Positions 1 to 7,597 of a DNA stretch of 64,000 bases are shown here, piece after piece; within the stretch, counting starts at the first letter, position 1; each line of letters begins with the position of its first letter. The notes under the pieces were generated by a model, which worked only from the letters and a program-made list of their open reading frames with translations, was not told the origin of the DNA and made no database searches. The stretch lies in assembly GCF_034347405.1 (NCBI RefSeq), contig NZ_CP133778.1, positions 2,170,001 through 2,234,000 of the forward strand, given 5' to 3'. This DNA comes from Pseudomonas sp. CCC3.1. Its GTDB lineage: Bacteria > Pseudomonadota > Gammaproteobacteria > Pseudomonadales > Pseudomonadaceae. A program made the position numbers and the translations under genes.

Positions 1-1
1 C

Positions 2-1990
2 ATCGCCGGGGTGATCAACATCATCCTCAAGAGCAATAAAAGTGGTGGCCAGGCCAGCGCGATATACGGCCAATACGGCGAGCGGGTGGGGCACAAGGGC
101 AACTTTGGCGCTACCGGCCAAACACTCTTCAACCAAGGGTTTGAACTGCCGAACGACGGTTTTTTCAACGTCAGCGGTGACGTCAAAATCCAGGAAACCA
201 GCAACGTCGCGGGTGCGGTTCCCGACCGGACCAAAATCTATTCGGGCGACGACCCGCGCGAATTCAGCGAAAGCCGCAACCGGCAGATCATGGGCCAGCC
301 GCGCGCCCAGACCTACAACTTTGCCTATAACGCGGAACTGCCGCTCAACGACGCGCTGGACTTCTACTCGTTCACCACCTTCAGCCATCGCGACTCCACC
401 GGCTTTGGCACCTATCGAACGGCCAACTCGGCGCAGAACATTCCTGAGATCTACCCGGATGGCTTCCTGCCCAAGTTCCGTTCAGTCGAGGACGACTATC
501 AAAGCGTGTTCGGCCTTAAAGGCAAAGATGTACTGGGCTGGGACTGGGACGCTTCGACCAGTTATGGCCGCAATGATGTGCACTACCACAACGACGACTC
601 GCTGAACGCCTCGTTTGGTCCGGCCAGCCCGACCGACATCGACAACGGCGAAGCGATTTTCAGCCAGTGGACCAACAACCTCGACATCACCCGTTCGTTT
701 GACACCGGCTGGTTTGACAGCCCGCTGCACGTGGCCAGCGGCCTTGAATACCGGATCGACAGTTATCAGATCCGCAAGGGTGAATACGCCTCCTATGCGG
801 ACGGCGGCTACATCTACCCGGCGGGTTCGCCCAACGCTGGCAAGCGTCCGAGTTCCGGGTCGGCCGGGTGGGGCGGCTTCAGCCCCGAGGCAGCCGGCAG
901 TTGGGATCGCAGCAACACCGCAGGCTATGTGGACTTCACCCAGAAGTTGACGAGTGACTGGGAACTGAGCGTGGCCGGGCGTTTCGAGCATTACAGTGAC
1001 GTTGGCGACACCGCCAGCGGCAAGCTGTCGACCCGTTATCAACTGACCCCGACCTTTGCCATACGCGGCGCGGTCAACAACGGCTTCCGTGCGCCATCGT
1101 TGCAACAGCAGCACTTCTCATCCAGCACCTCGGCCTGGAGCGCCAACCCGATTACTGGCGTGCTCAGTCAGACCATCACCACTTATGCGCCGCCGGGTTC
1201 AGCCGCAGCTGTCGCCTTGGGTTCCAAAGACCTGAAGCCGGAAAAGTCGCTTAACTACAGCCTTGGCTTTGTCGCCACGCCGTTGAAGAACCTCGACATC
1301 ACCGTCGACCTCTACCAGATCGACATCAAGGACCGCATCCTCCAGACCAGCGCGCTGAGCGGGGTCAATGATCCGAACATTGCAGCCTTGCTGACCCAGG
1401 CCGGGTTGAGTACCAACCAGAGCGTCGCCTACTACGGCAACCTCGCCGACACCCGTACCCGCGGTATCGACCTGGTGGCGGATTACCGTGCTGAATATGG
1501 CCCCTATGGCCGTGGCAAGTGGACCCTGACCAGCACCCAAAGCCTGCAAGAAATTCGCAGCATCAACGAGCCGGACTCGCTGGCGGGCACCGGAGTGGAA
1601 GTGCTCGGGCGCGACAAACAGGGCAACTTGACCAGCGCCTTCCCGAAAAACAAAACCTCGCTGTCGCACACCTGGTTCATTGACGACTTTGAAGTGGCGA
1701 TCAAGGAGTCGCGCTTCTCGGCTGTCACCGGCAAGAGCTACTACAACGCCAACCGAGATGAGAAGGTCAAACCGGCCTACATCACCGACCTGGACGTGGC
1801 CTACAACATCAGCGACCAGTTCAAGGTCTCGGTGGGTGGCTTGAACATCTTCAACAAACGCCCAGAACAACTCAGCGAACAAGCCAAGCTTTACTACTTC
1901 ATGCCCGTCGATGACCCGGCCTACAGCTGGTACTCACCCTACGGCGTGGATGGCGCGTACTACTACGCACGCCTCGACTATTTCTGGTAA
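2..1990 (+). CDS. TonB-dependent outer-membrane receptor, 5' end outside window
   Basis: This is the C-terminal part of a TonB-dependent receptor; the reading frame is open to the left edge. The visible protein opens with the end of the plug domain (GVINIILKSN, which follows the usual YGSDAIA), continues as a ~650-residue beta-barrel and ends in Phe-Trp, as barrel proteins do. It closely resembles the receptor at 46681-49185: GNFGA, NQGFELPNDGFF, NVAGAVPDRT and YSWYSPYG recur in both. TBDRs import scarce ligands using TonB energy. Two flavin monooxygenase genes follow on the same strand 69 bp later, so an organosulfur ligand is likelier than a siderophore; that is inference. Confidence 0.93.
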   Translation: MAGVINIILKSNKSGGQASAIYGQYGERVGHKGNFGATGQTLFNQGFELPNDGFFNVSGDVKIQETSNVAGAVPDRTKIYSGDDPREFSESRNRQIMGQPRAQTYNFAYNAELPLNDALDFYSFTTFSHRDSTGFGTYRTANSAQNIPEIYPDGFLPKFRSVEDDYQSVFGLKGKDVLGWDWDASTSYGRNDVHYHNDDSLNASFGPASPTDIDNGEAIFSQWTNNLDITRSFDTGWFDSPLHVASGLEYRIDSYQIRKGEYASYADGGYIYPAGSPNAGKRPSSGSAGWGGFSPEAAGSWDRSNTAGYVDFTQKLTSDWELSVAGRFEHYSDVGDTASGKLSTRYQLTPTFAIRGAVNNGFRAPSLQQQHFSSSTSAWSANPITGVLSQTITTYAPPGSAAAVALGSKDLKPEKSLNYSLGFVATPLKNLDITVDLYQIDIKDRILQTSALSGVNDPNIAALLTQAGLSTNQSVAYYGNLADTRTRGIDLVADYRAEYGPYGRGKWTLTSTQSLQEIRSINEPDSLAGTGVEVLGRDKQGNLTSAFPKNKTSLSHTWFIDDFEVAIKESRFSAVTGKSYYNANRDEKVKPAYITDLDVAYNISDQFKVSVGGLNIFNKRPEQLSEQAKLYYFMPVDDPAYSWYSPYGVDGAYYYARLDYFW

Positions 1991-2059
1991 GCGCCCTGGC
2001 GCGCCCGCTCTTCAGCGGCTGCGCGCCAGCCTTTACTTCGCCTGGAGAAGGATATCGAA

Positions 2060-3226
2060 ATGGCTCAGCCCCACGTCAATCACACCTTTGAGCGCGCTGC
2101 CTTCCCGGCACCGCAAGACTTTGCCGACAGCCCCTTGAGCAAAGCGCTCAAACAGCCCTTGCTGCTGGGGGTGTTCCTCAACATGCAAGACATTCGGGTC
2201 AGCAACCACCCGACGTCCAACACCTGGACGTTTGATTACAACGCCAAAATCGTCCAGCAAGCCGAAGCGCTGGGCTTTGAACTGGCCTTTAGCCGTACCC
2301 AGTGGCTGCCCAAGGGCGGCTACGACGGCGAAGCCTCGCTGGACTCCTTCATCGCCCTCGGCGCCATGGCAGCCATCACCCACAGCATATTGCTGATCTC
2401 GACCATTCACGTGCTGTACGGCCCGTTGCACCCGCTGCACCTCGCCAAATACGGCGCCACCCTGGACCACATCGCCAAGGGCCGTTGGGGTATCAACATC
2501 GTCACGGGCCACCGACCCATCGAGCATGAAATGTTCGGCCGTCCACAAGTCGAACACGACGAGCGCTATCAATTGGCGGGCGAACTGTTTGACGTGCTCA
2601 ACACCTTGTGGAACAGCAACGAAAACTTCACCTACGAAGGCCGTCACGGCTGGAAAATCAAAGACGGCTACATCACCCCCAAACCTGCGTACGGGCGTCC
2701 GGTACTCGTCACCGCGACCGGTTCCGAGGCTGGCATCGACTTTGCAGCCAGCCAATCCGACCTCGTATTCATCACCAACTCATCGGGCGCTGGCATCCGC
2801 GAGACCCTCGAAGACATCCCGGCCCACATACAGAAAATCAAAACGCGTGCACGCCAGTTTGGTCGAGAAGTACGCACCGTCATCAACCCGATCATCGTCA
2901 GCCGCGACACCGAACAAGAAACCCGCGACTACCTCGAAGCCATCATCGGCAACAAAGTCCCCGGCGCATTCGGCAGCCCCAGCGCCTACGCCAGCGACGC
3001 CCACGCCTGGCGCGGCCGAGCAGAAGGCACCCGCAACACCGGACTTGGACTGGGCGGCAACATCGAAATCATCGGCACCCCCGAACAAGTCGTCCAACAA
3101 CTCACAGCGCTCAAAGCCGCCGGCATCGACGGCGTACAACTCAACTTCCACGACTTCGCCGTCGACCTGGCACATTTTGGCGAACGGATACTGCCCTTAC
3201 TCAAACAAGCAGGACTAAGGCTATAG
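2060..3226 (+). CDS. LLM-class flavin-dependent monooxygenase, SfnG/RutA-like
   Basis: This 388-residue protein is a luciferase-like (TIM-barrel) FMNH2-dependent monooxygenase. Visible family features are FDYNAKIVQQAEALGFELAF near residue 55, the LDHIAKGRWGINIVTG segment near 140 and VEHDERY near 168. The C-terminal DGVQLNFHDF..FGERILPLL resembles the RutA and dimethylsulfone monooxygenase (SfnG) branch more than SsuD. Members oxygenate small organic substrates with reduced flavin from a separate reductase; none is visible nearby. The start has a good ribosome site (GGAGAAGG). It lies between a TBDR gene and a second LLM gene, so a role in releasing sulfur from an imported compound is inferred. 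The exact substrate is unknown. Confidence 0.87.
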   Translation: MAQPHVNHTFERAAFPAPQDFADSPLSKALKQPLLLGVFLNMQDIRVSNHPTSNTWTFDYNAKIVQQAEALGFELAFSRTQWLPKGGYDGEASLDSFIALGAMAAITHSILLISTIHVLYGPLHPLHLAKYGATLDHIAKGRWGINIVTGHRPIEHEMFGRPQVEHDERYQLAGELFDVLNTLWNSNENFTYEGRHGWKIKDGYITPKPAYGRPVLVTATGSEAGIDFAASQSDLVFITNSSGAGIRETLEDIPAHIQKIKTRARQFGREVRTVINPIIVSRDTEQETRDYLEAIIGNKVPGAFGSPSAYASDAHAWRGRAEGTRNTGLGLGGNIEIIGTPEQVVQQLTALKAAGIDGVQLNFHDFAVDLAHFGERILPLLKQAGLRL

Positions 3227-3230
3227 CGCA

Positions 3231-3278
3231 GGCTTTTGATCTGGCTTTTGCTTTTGATCTGGCTTTTGCTTTTGATCT
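3231..3278. repeat. Short tandem repeat, 18-bp unit
   Basis: The unit CTGGCTTTTGCTTTTGAT occurs about 2.7 times just after the stop codon of the upstream monooxygenase gene. The repeat is exact where complete. It begins a 400-bp gene-free stretch made of repeats. Confidence 0.85.
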
Positions 3279-3404
3279 ACCCGCCCCTTTCGGCAGGCCG
3301 AGTGTAGGTTTCGCGGAGTGGGTCGACCGGCAAGGATGCCGGGAGAGCCGCGCCGGGCCATGGAAGGCCCGTCGCGGCGTGCCCACGGAGCGGGACCGGA
3401 GCGA

Positions 3405-3540
3405 GGGAACCTTCGCGAAGCGAAGGCCGTACGCAGGGGCAAGGCCTTTTTGGGAACTTTTGTGGCTGTTTGACAAAAGTGCCTCGCCGTAAGGGCGAAA
3501 CCCGTAAAAAGCCGTTAAGCACCAAATGGATATGCACACA
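3405..3540 (+). repeat. 136-bp dispersed direct repeat, copy 1
   Basis: This segment recurs with few differences at 18549-18684 in the same orientation. Shared landmarks are GCGAAGCGAAGGCCGTACG, CAAGGCCTTTTTGGG and AAAAGTGCCTCGCCGTAAGG. The gene-free interval 3227-3629 consists of the tandem repeat, a G+C-rich linker at 3279-3404 and this element, followed by ~90 bp leading to the next gene. Short open frames across it are low-complexity and not convincing as genes. Confidence 0.85.
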
Positions 3541-3629
3541 GAAATCCAGAAAAGCGCTGCCGCTACGCGCCAGATCGCAGCCTTCGGCAGCGACTACAAA
3601 ACCAGAACAATGCCAACCAGGAGAAAACC

Positions 3630-4691
3630 ATGAGCCTCGAATTCATAGGCCACACCAGCAGCCGCAGCGGCGCAGAACTCATCGAAGCCACCGGCCCGAT
3701 CATCGACAAAACCTACATCAAGCACCTCGCCCACACCGCCGAAGCCAACGGCTTCGACCGCCTGCTGATCGGCAGCTTCGCCACCTGGCCCGACAACAGC
3801 CAAATCGCCGCCTTTGTACTGCACAACACCGAACGCCTGGGCGTCATGCTCGCGCACCGCCCAGGCTTCGTCGCTCCGACCGTCGCCGCGAGGCAACTGG
3901 CCACCCTCGACCAATTCAGCGAAGGCCGCCTGGCCGTACACATCATCAGCGGCGGCACCGACGAAGACCAACAGCGCGACGGCGACTTCCTAGCCCACGA
4001 CGAACGTTACGCGCGCACCGCCGAATACCTGACGGTGGTGAAAAAGGTCTGGCACAGCGACCGCCCGTTCGATCATCAGGGTGATTACTACCGCTTCAAA
4101 GGCGCACATTCCACCGTCAAACCCTGGCAAACCAACGGAGTTCCGATCTTCTTTGGCGGCTCCTCGCAAGCCGCCTTCGACGTGGCCGGCCAGCATGCCG
4201 AAGTCTATGCGCTGTGGGGTGAGTCCCTGGCGCAAACCGCCGAAACCATCGCCAACGTGCGCAAGGCAGCGGCCAAATACGGGCGCGAAGACCAGATCAA
4301 ATTCCTTCTGGCTTTCCGTCCCTTAGTCGCCGATACCGAAGAAGCCGCATGGGCCCGCAGCCGTGAACTGTTGGCGGCCGCCAAAGCCAAATACCCGGCC
4401 GCCCCCGCATTGCACCAAAACGTTGGCTCACAGCGTTTGCGCGATGCAGCCGCTCAAGGCGCAGTGCTGGACCAACGCTTATGGACCGAATTTGCAGCCG
4501 TCACCGGCGCGCACGGCAACTCCACAGCGTTGGTGGGCACCCCGCAACAAGTGGCCGACGCCTTGTTGGAGTACCACAAACTGGGCGTCGATAAATTCCT
4601 GATCCGCGGTTTCGACCCGGTACCCGACACCCTGACCTTTGGCCGCGATGTGATCCCGCTGGTGCGTGCAGCCGTGGCCCGGCATGCCTGA
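3630..4691 (+). CDS. LLM-class flavin-dependent monooxygenase, alkanesulfonate monooxygenase (SsuD)-like
   Basis: A 353-residue luciferase-like monooxygenase. TVAARQLATLDQFSEGRLAVHIISGG (residues ~90-115), FLAHDERY, PIFFGGSSQAAFDVAGQHAEVYALWGE and the closing VDKFLIRGFDPVPDTLTFGRDVIPLV match the SsuD arrangement. It is slightly shorter than SsuD (~380). SsuD enzymes cleave C-S bonds of alkanesulfonates using FMNH2 and O2, releasing sulfite and an aldehyde. The start is supported by AGGAG eight bases upstream. The stop codon overlaps the start of the next gene, so the two are translationally coupled. The sulfonate assignment is by family; the substrate is not shown. Confidence 0.88.
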   Translation: MSLEFIGHTSSRSGAELIEATGPIIDKTYIKHLAHTAEANGFDRLLIGSFATWPDNSQIAAFVLHNTERLGVMLAHRPGFVAPTVAARQLATLDQFSEGRLAVHIISGGTDEDQQRDGDFLAHDERYARTAEYLTVVKKVWHSDRPFDHQGDYYRFKGAHSTVKPWQTNGVPIFFGGSSQAAFDVAGQHAEVYALWGESLAQTAETIANVRKAAAKYGREDQIKFLLAFRPLVADTEEAAWARSRELLAAAKAKYPAAPALHQNVGSQRLRDAAAQGAVLDQRLWTEFAAVTGAHGNSTALVGTPQQVADALLEYHKLGVDKFLIRGFDPVPDTLTFGRDVIPLVRAAVARHA

Positions 4692-5859
4692 AACCAGCCT
4701 GCTGCAACAGCTGTTCGGCGCCCAGCGTTTTACGGAGCAGGGCGCAGCCTGGCCGTCGACAATCCGGGTCCAGCACGGCCCATTGACCCGGCTGCCAGAG
4801 CTGTTTTGCCAGTCCTTGCTGCAACAACCTGATCAATTGGCAGATGCCTACCGAGGGCCGCTGTCGTTTGGGCGCGGCTTGCGTTCGCCGCAGACCTTCG
4901 ACAGCCGTGCCAACGCCGCCAGTTTGCTGCAATTGGGGCTCACCGTTTTTCTGCAGGACGTTGAGCCAGTGCTGAACGGCGCGACGGAATTTTTGCGCGC
5001 ACTGGAACGAGAACTCGGTGTTGCACCGGGCTGTGCCCGGCTCAGTGCATTTGCCTCGGCGGGAGATGACGGCGTGTCGTGCCATTACGATGCCGAAGAC
5101 GTCATCTCCCTTCAGCTACTGGGGCGCAAAACCTTCCACGTCGCGCCGATGAGCGAAATCCCGTTGCCTTACGGCGCGCAATTTGGCCCGGACATGGTGG
5201 CCGTCGAAAACCTCTACGAACAAGCGCGCAAGGGGTTTCCTGACCCCGACGGCGCGACGTTTCAAGCCTTCGACCTGCAACCCGGCTCGGTGCTGTACCT
5301 GCCGCGCGGCACCTGGCACCGCACCGAAGCGCAGGAACCCTCGCTATCACTGAGCATTGTCATACGCCCGCAGGTGCTGGCCGAGGCCTTGCTCGGCTGG
5401 TTACAGCCTTGGCTGCTCGGCGATGTACGTTGGCGATTGCCGCTGTATGGCTCAACGCAGGCACACCGCAGCGCTTTAAAACCGTTGCTTAATGAACTGG
5501 CGACCCGCTTGAGCCAAGGTGCTGAACAGCCAATTCTGAGCTGGAGTACAGCGCCGCCGGTGGACAGTACCCACTTGTTGCGGGTGCCCGGTTCGCGCCT
5601 GAACGCAGTGGCCAGTGCCCAATCGCGCATTCGCCTGCAAGTGAGTGCGCTGGATCAGGACTGGCGTTCACGCATCACCTTCGACAGCGAAATTCCGGCT
5701 GCGCTGCTGACTGCCATCCAATGGTTACAACAACGTACCACCGCCTTCAACCTTCAGACCCTTGCCGAGCAAATGCCACACATAGCGCCCGGCGACGTAC
5801 GCCAATTGCTGGAGCTACTGGTCAAAGCCAATGCCTTGCGCCAACTGGTGCCCCGCTAA
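4684..5859 (+). CDS. JmjC/cupin-4 family protein (putative Fe(II)/2-oxoglutarate oxygenase)
   Basis: A 391-residue cupin-like protein. His134-x-Asp136 in CHYDAEDV and His212 in PRGTWHRTEA form the 2-His-1-carboxylate iron site of JmjC-type oxygenases such as the ribosomal hydroxylase RoxA/YcfD. A C-terminal segment rich in helices follows (residues ~250-391), as in that family. The ATG at 4684 overlaps the previous stop (ATGCCTGA), so it is co-translated with a flavin monooxygenase. A start 18 bp further upstream is possible but would overlap more. Whether it modifies a protein or a small organosulfur molecule cannot be read from sequence. Confidence 0.75.
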   Translation: MPETSLLQQLFGAQRFTEQGAAWPSTIRVQHGPLTRLPELFCQSLLQQPDQLADAYRGPLSFGRGLRSPQTFDSRANAASLLQLGLTVFLQDVEPVLNGATEFLRALERELGVAPGCARLSAFASAGDDGVSCHYDAEDVISLQLLGRKTFHVAPMSEIPLPYGAQFGPDMVAVENLYEQARKGFPDPDGATFQAFDLQPGSVLYLPRGTWHRTEAQEPSLSLSIVIRPQVLAEALLGWLQPWLLGDVRWRLPLYGSTQAHRSALKPLLNELATRLSQGAEQPILSWSTAPPVDSTHLLRVPGSRLNAVASAQSRIRLQVSALDQDWRSRITFDSEIPAALLTAIQWLQQRTTAFNLQTLAEQMPHIAPGDVRQLLELLVKANALRQLVPR

Positions 5860-5872
5860 CCCACAACCCCAG

Positions 5873-5940
5873 TGTAGGAGCGAGCTTGCCTCGCGATCTT
5901 TTGATCTTTTAAAAGATCGCGAGGCAAGCTCGCTCCTACA
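5873..5940. repeat. REP-type palindrome between convergent genes
   Basis: A perfect inverted repeat with arms starting TGTAGGAGCGAGCTTGCC. It lies between the 3' ends of the JmjC gene and the binding-protein gene, where it could also limit read-through from both sides. Confidence 0.92.
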
Positions 5941-5950
5941 ACGTCAGCAT

Positions 5951-7543
5951 TTAACCCACTGAAACATTACTCAAATTGCCAATGAACCCGCCCCCTGTGG
6001 AGTCGGTCAGGTTGTGCACGGCAATGCTTGCCAGTAATGCATCCTCGCTGGAAACAATCGGAATGCGCGGCAAGTCTTCCAGCACTTTTTGCTGCACTTG
6101 GTGGTACAGCTCCCAACGGCGTTTGGGGTCGTTATCGATTTGCGCCTGCTCCAGCAGCGCGTCGACCTGCGGGCTCGAATAGTGTGTGGCGTTGGAGTAC
6201 GCAACGCCCGACTGAATGTTCTTCGACCAGTAAAAGCGTTGCAGGCCAATCGCCGGATCGGGCGCAGTAGAGGCGGGTGACAGGGTGGTGTCGAAGTCGT
6301 AACGGCCATAGATGCGGTCGATGTATTGCGCGTAGTCCTGATTGCGGATCTCCAGTTTCACGCCAATTTTGGCAAAGCTGCTGCGCAGGAAATTCGCGGT
6401 CTGTTGGTAGGCCGCCGACGGGTTGGGGTCGTTTTTGATTCGCAGGCGGATACCATTCTGGTCCGGCTTTAACCCGGCTTCATCCAGTAGCGCAGCCGCG
6501 CGCTTGAGGTCGAACGGGTAGTGCGGCACGTCGGCGCTGTAGAACTGCGGGAAGTTTTTCGGGATCGGTGAGTCGGCGGTGGTGCCTTGCTCCAGCAGGA
6601 TGTGCTTGAGGATGAAATCTTTGTCGATGGCATGCGCAAATGCCTGGCGCACGCGTACGTCCTGGAATTGCGGGCGTTGCAGGTTGAACTCGAACGCCAT
6701 GATCCCGGTGCCGCCGTAGGTGTTGAGGCGATCATGAATGCTCAGCGCGGGATTATTTTTCAGACGCTTGATTTCGCTGTTGGACAAGGTGTCGGCATAC
6801 GCCACGTGCACAGAACCGGTTTCCAGTGCCGCTGACACTGAAGACGGGTCGGACATGAAGCGGTAGATCACGTGGTTGAGCAGCGGTTTGCCTGCTTGCC
6901 AGTAAGCAGGGTTGCGCTCCAGGGTCAGGTAGTTGCCGCGCACCCATTCCTTGACCCGAAACGGTCCGGTGCCGATGGGGGCGATGTTGGCCGGGTTGTT
7001 GAGGATGTCGGTGCCCGCGTAGAGGTGACGCGGCAACACTTGAGAATCTCGGGCGTTGAGGGCGCTGAGCAGATAAGGCGTGGGCCGCGACAGGTTCCAC
7101 ACCGCTGTCAGCGGGTCCGGGGTGTCAACGCTTTGCACATTGGGAAACGCCGAACGCCCGCGCGAGCTGTATTTTTTCCAGACTTCCATCACTGAAAACG
7201 CCACGTCTTGAGAGGTGAACGGCTGACCGTCATGCCACAGCACACCGGGGCGCAGTTTGAAGGTCACCTGCAAGCCATCAGGGCTCACGCTCCAGCTTTC
7301 GGCCAGTTGCGGTTGCGGACCATTGGTAGGGCTGAGGTACAGCAGGCCATCAAATATTTTCGGTGAAATCAGTTGCGTCGCTGGCGCGGTGGTCAGGCCG
7401 GTGGTCAGAACGGTGGGCTCCGGGTTCTGCGCGATGATCAGCGTGCCGCCCGGTGTATTGCCGTAACTCAAGCGCTGCCCCAACAACCCGACTGCCGCCG
7501 TGGAGGCCAGCGAATACCCGAGAAACGTGCGTCGATTAAACAT
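5951..7543 (-). CDS. ABC transporter substrate-binding protein, oligopeptide/nickel type (SBP_bac_5)
   Basis: A 530-residue periplasmic solute-binding protein. The N-terminus MFNRRTFLGYSLASTAAVG carries a twin-arginine signal. The body shows the family-5 hallmarks LAESWSVSPDGLQVTFKLRPGVLWHDGQPFTSQDV and GTGPFRV. An ATG at 7543 is preferred to a TTG two codons earlier. It is the last gene of a minus-strand run (second SBP, SfnB-like enzyme, TBDR, this gene). It is paralogous to the protein at 11543-13132, and both presumably feed the single permease/ATPase set at 13444-17249. The ligand is unknown; an organosulfur solute is inferred from neighbours. Confidence 0.92.
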   Translation of the reverse strand: MFNRRTFLGYSLASTAAVGLLGQRLSYGNTPGGTLIIAQNPEPTVLTTGLTTAPATQLISPKIFDGLLYLSPTNGPQPQLAESWSVSPDGLQVTFKLRPGVLWHDGQPFTSQDVAFSVMEVWKKYSSRGRSAFPNVQSVDTPDPLTAVWNLSRPTPYLLSALNARDSQVLPRHLYAGTDILNNPANIAPIGTGPFRVKEWVRGNYLTLERNPAYWQAGKPLLNHVIYRFMSDPSSVSAALETGSVHVAYADTLSNSEIKRLKNNPALSIHDRLNTYGGTGIMAFEFNLQRPQFQDVRVRQAFAHAIDKDFILKHILLEQGTTADSPIPKNFPQFYSADVPHYPFDLKRAAALLDEAGLKPDQNGIRLRIKNDPNPSAAYQQTANFLRSSFAKIGVKLEIRNQDYAQYIDRIYGRYDFDTTLSPASTAPDPAIGLQRFYWSKNIQSGVAYSNATHYSSPQVDALLEQAQIDNDPKRRWELYHQVQQKVLEDLPRIPIVSSEDALLASIAVHNLTDSTGGGFIGNLSNVSVG

Positions 7544-7597
7544 GAGCAAAACCTTTGAGGTGAGGCTCCCCGCAGTGGGGAGCCGTACGGTGGAGGG

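Noticed and set aside
3231..3278. CRISPR-like array
   Set aside because: The 18-bp units are back to back with no unique spacers and there are no cas genes.
2608..3492. Arg/His-rich 294-codon frame running from the first LLM gene into the repeats
   Set aside because: Low-complexity composition, wrong frame of a solid gene, and an end within dispersed repeats.
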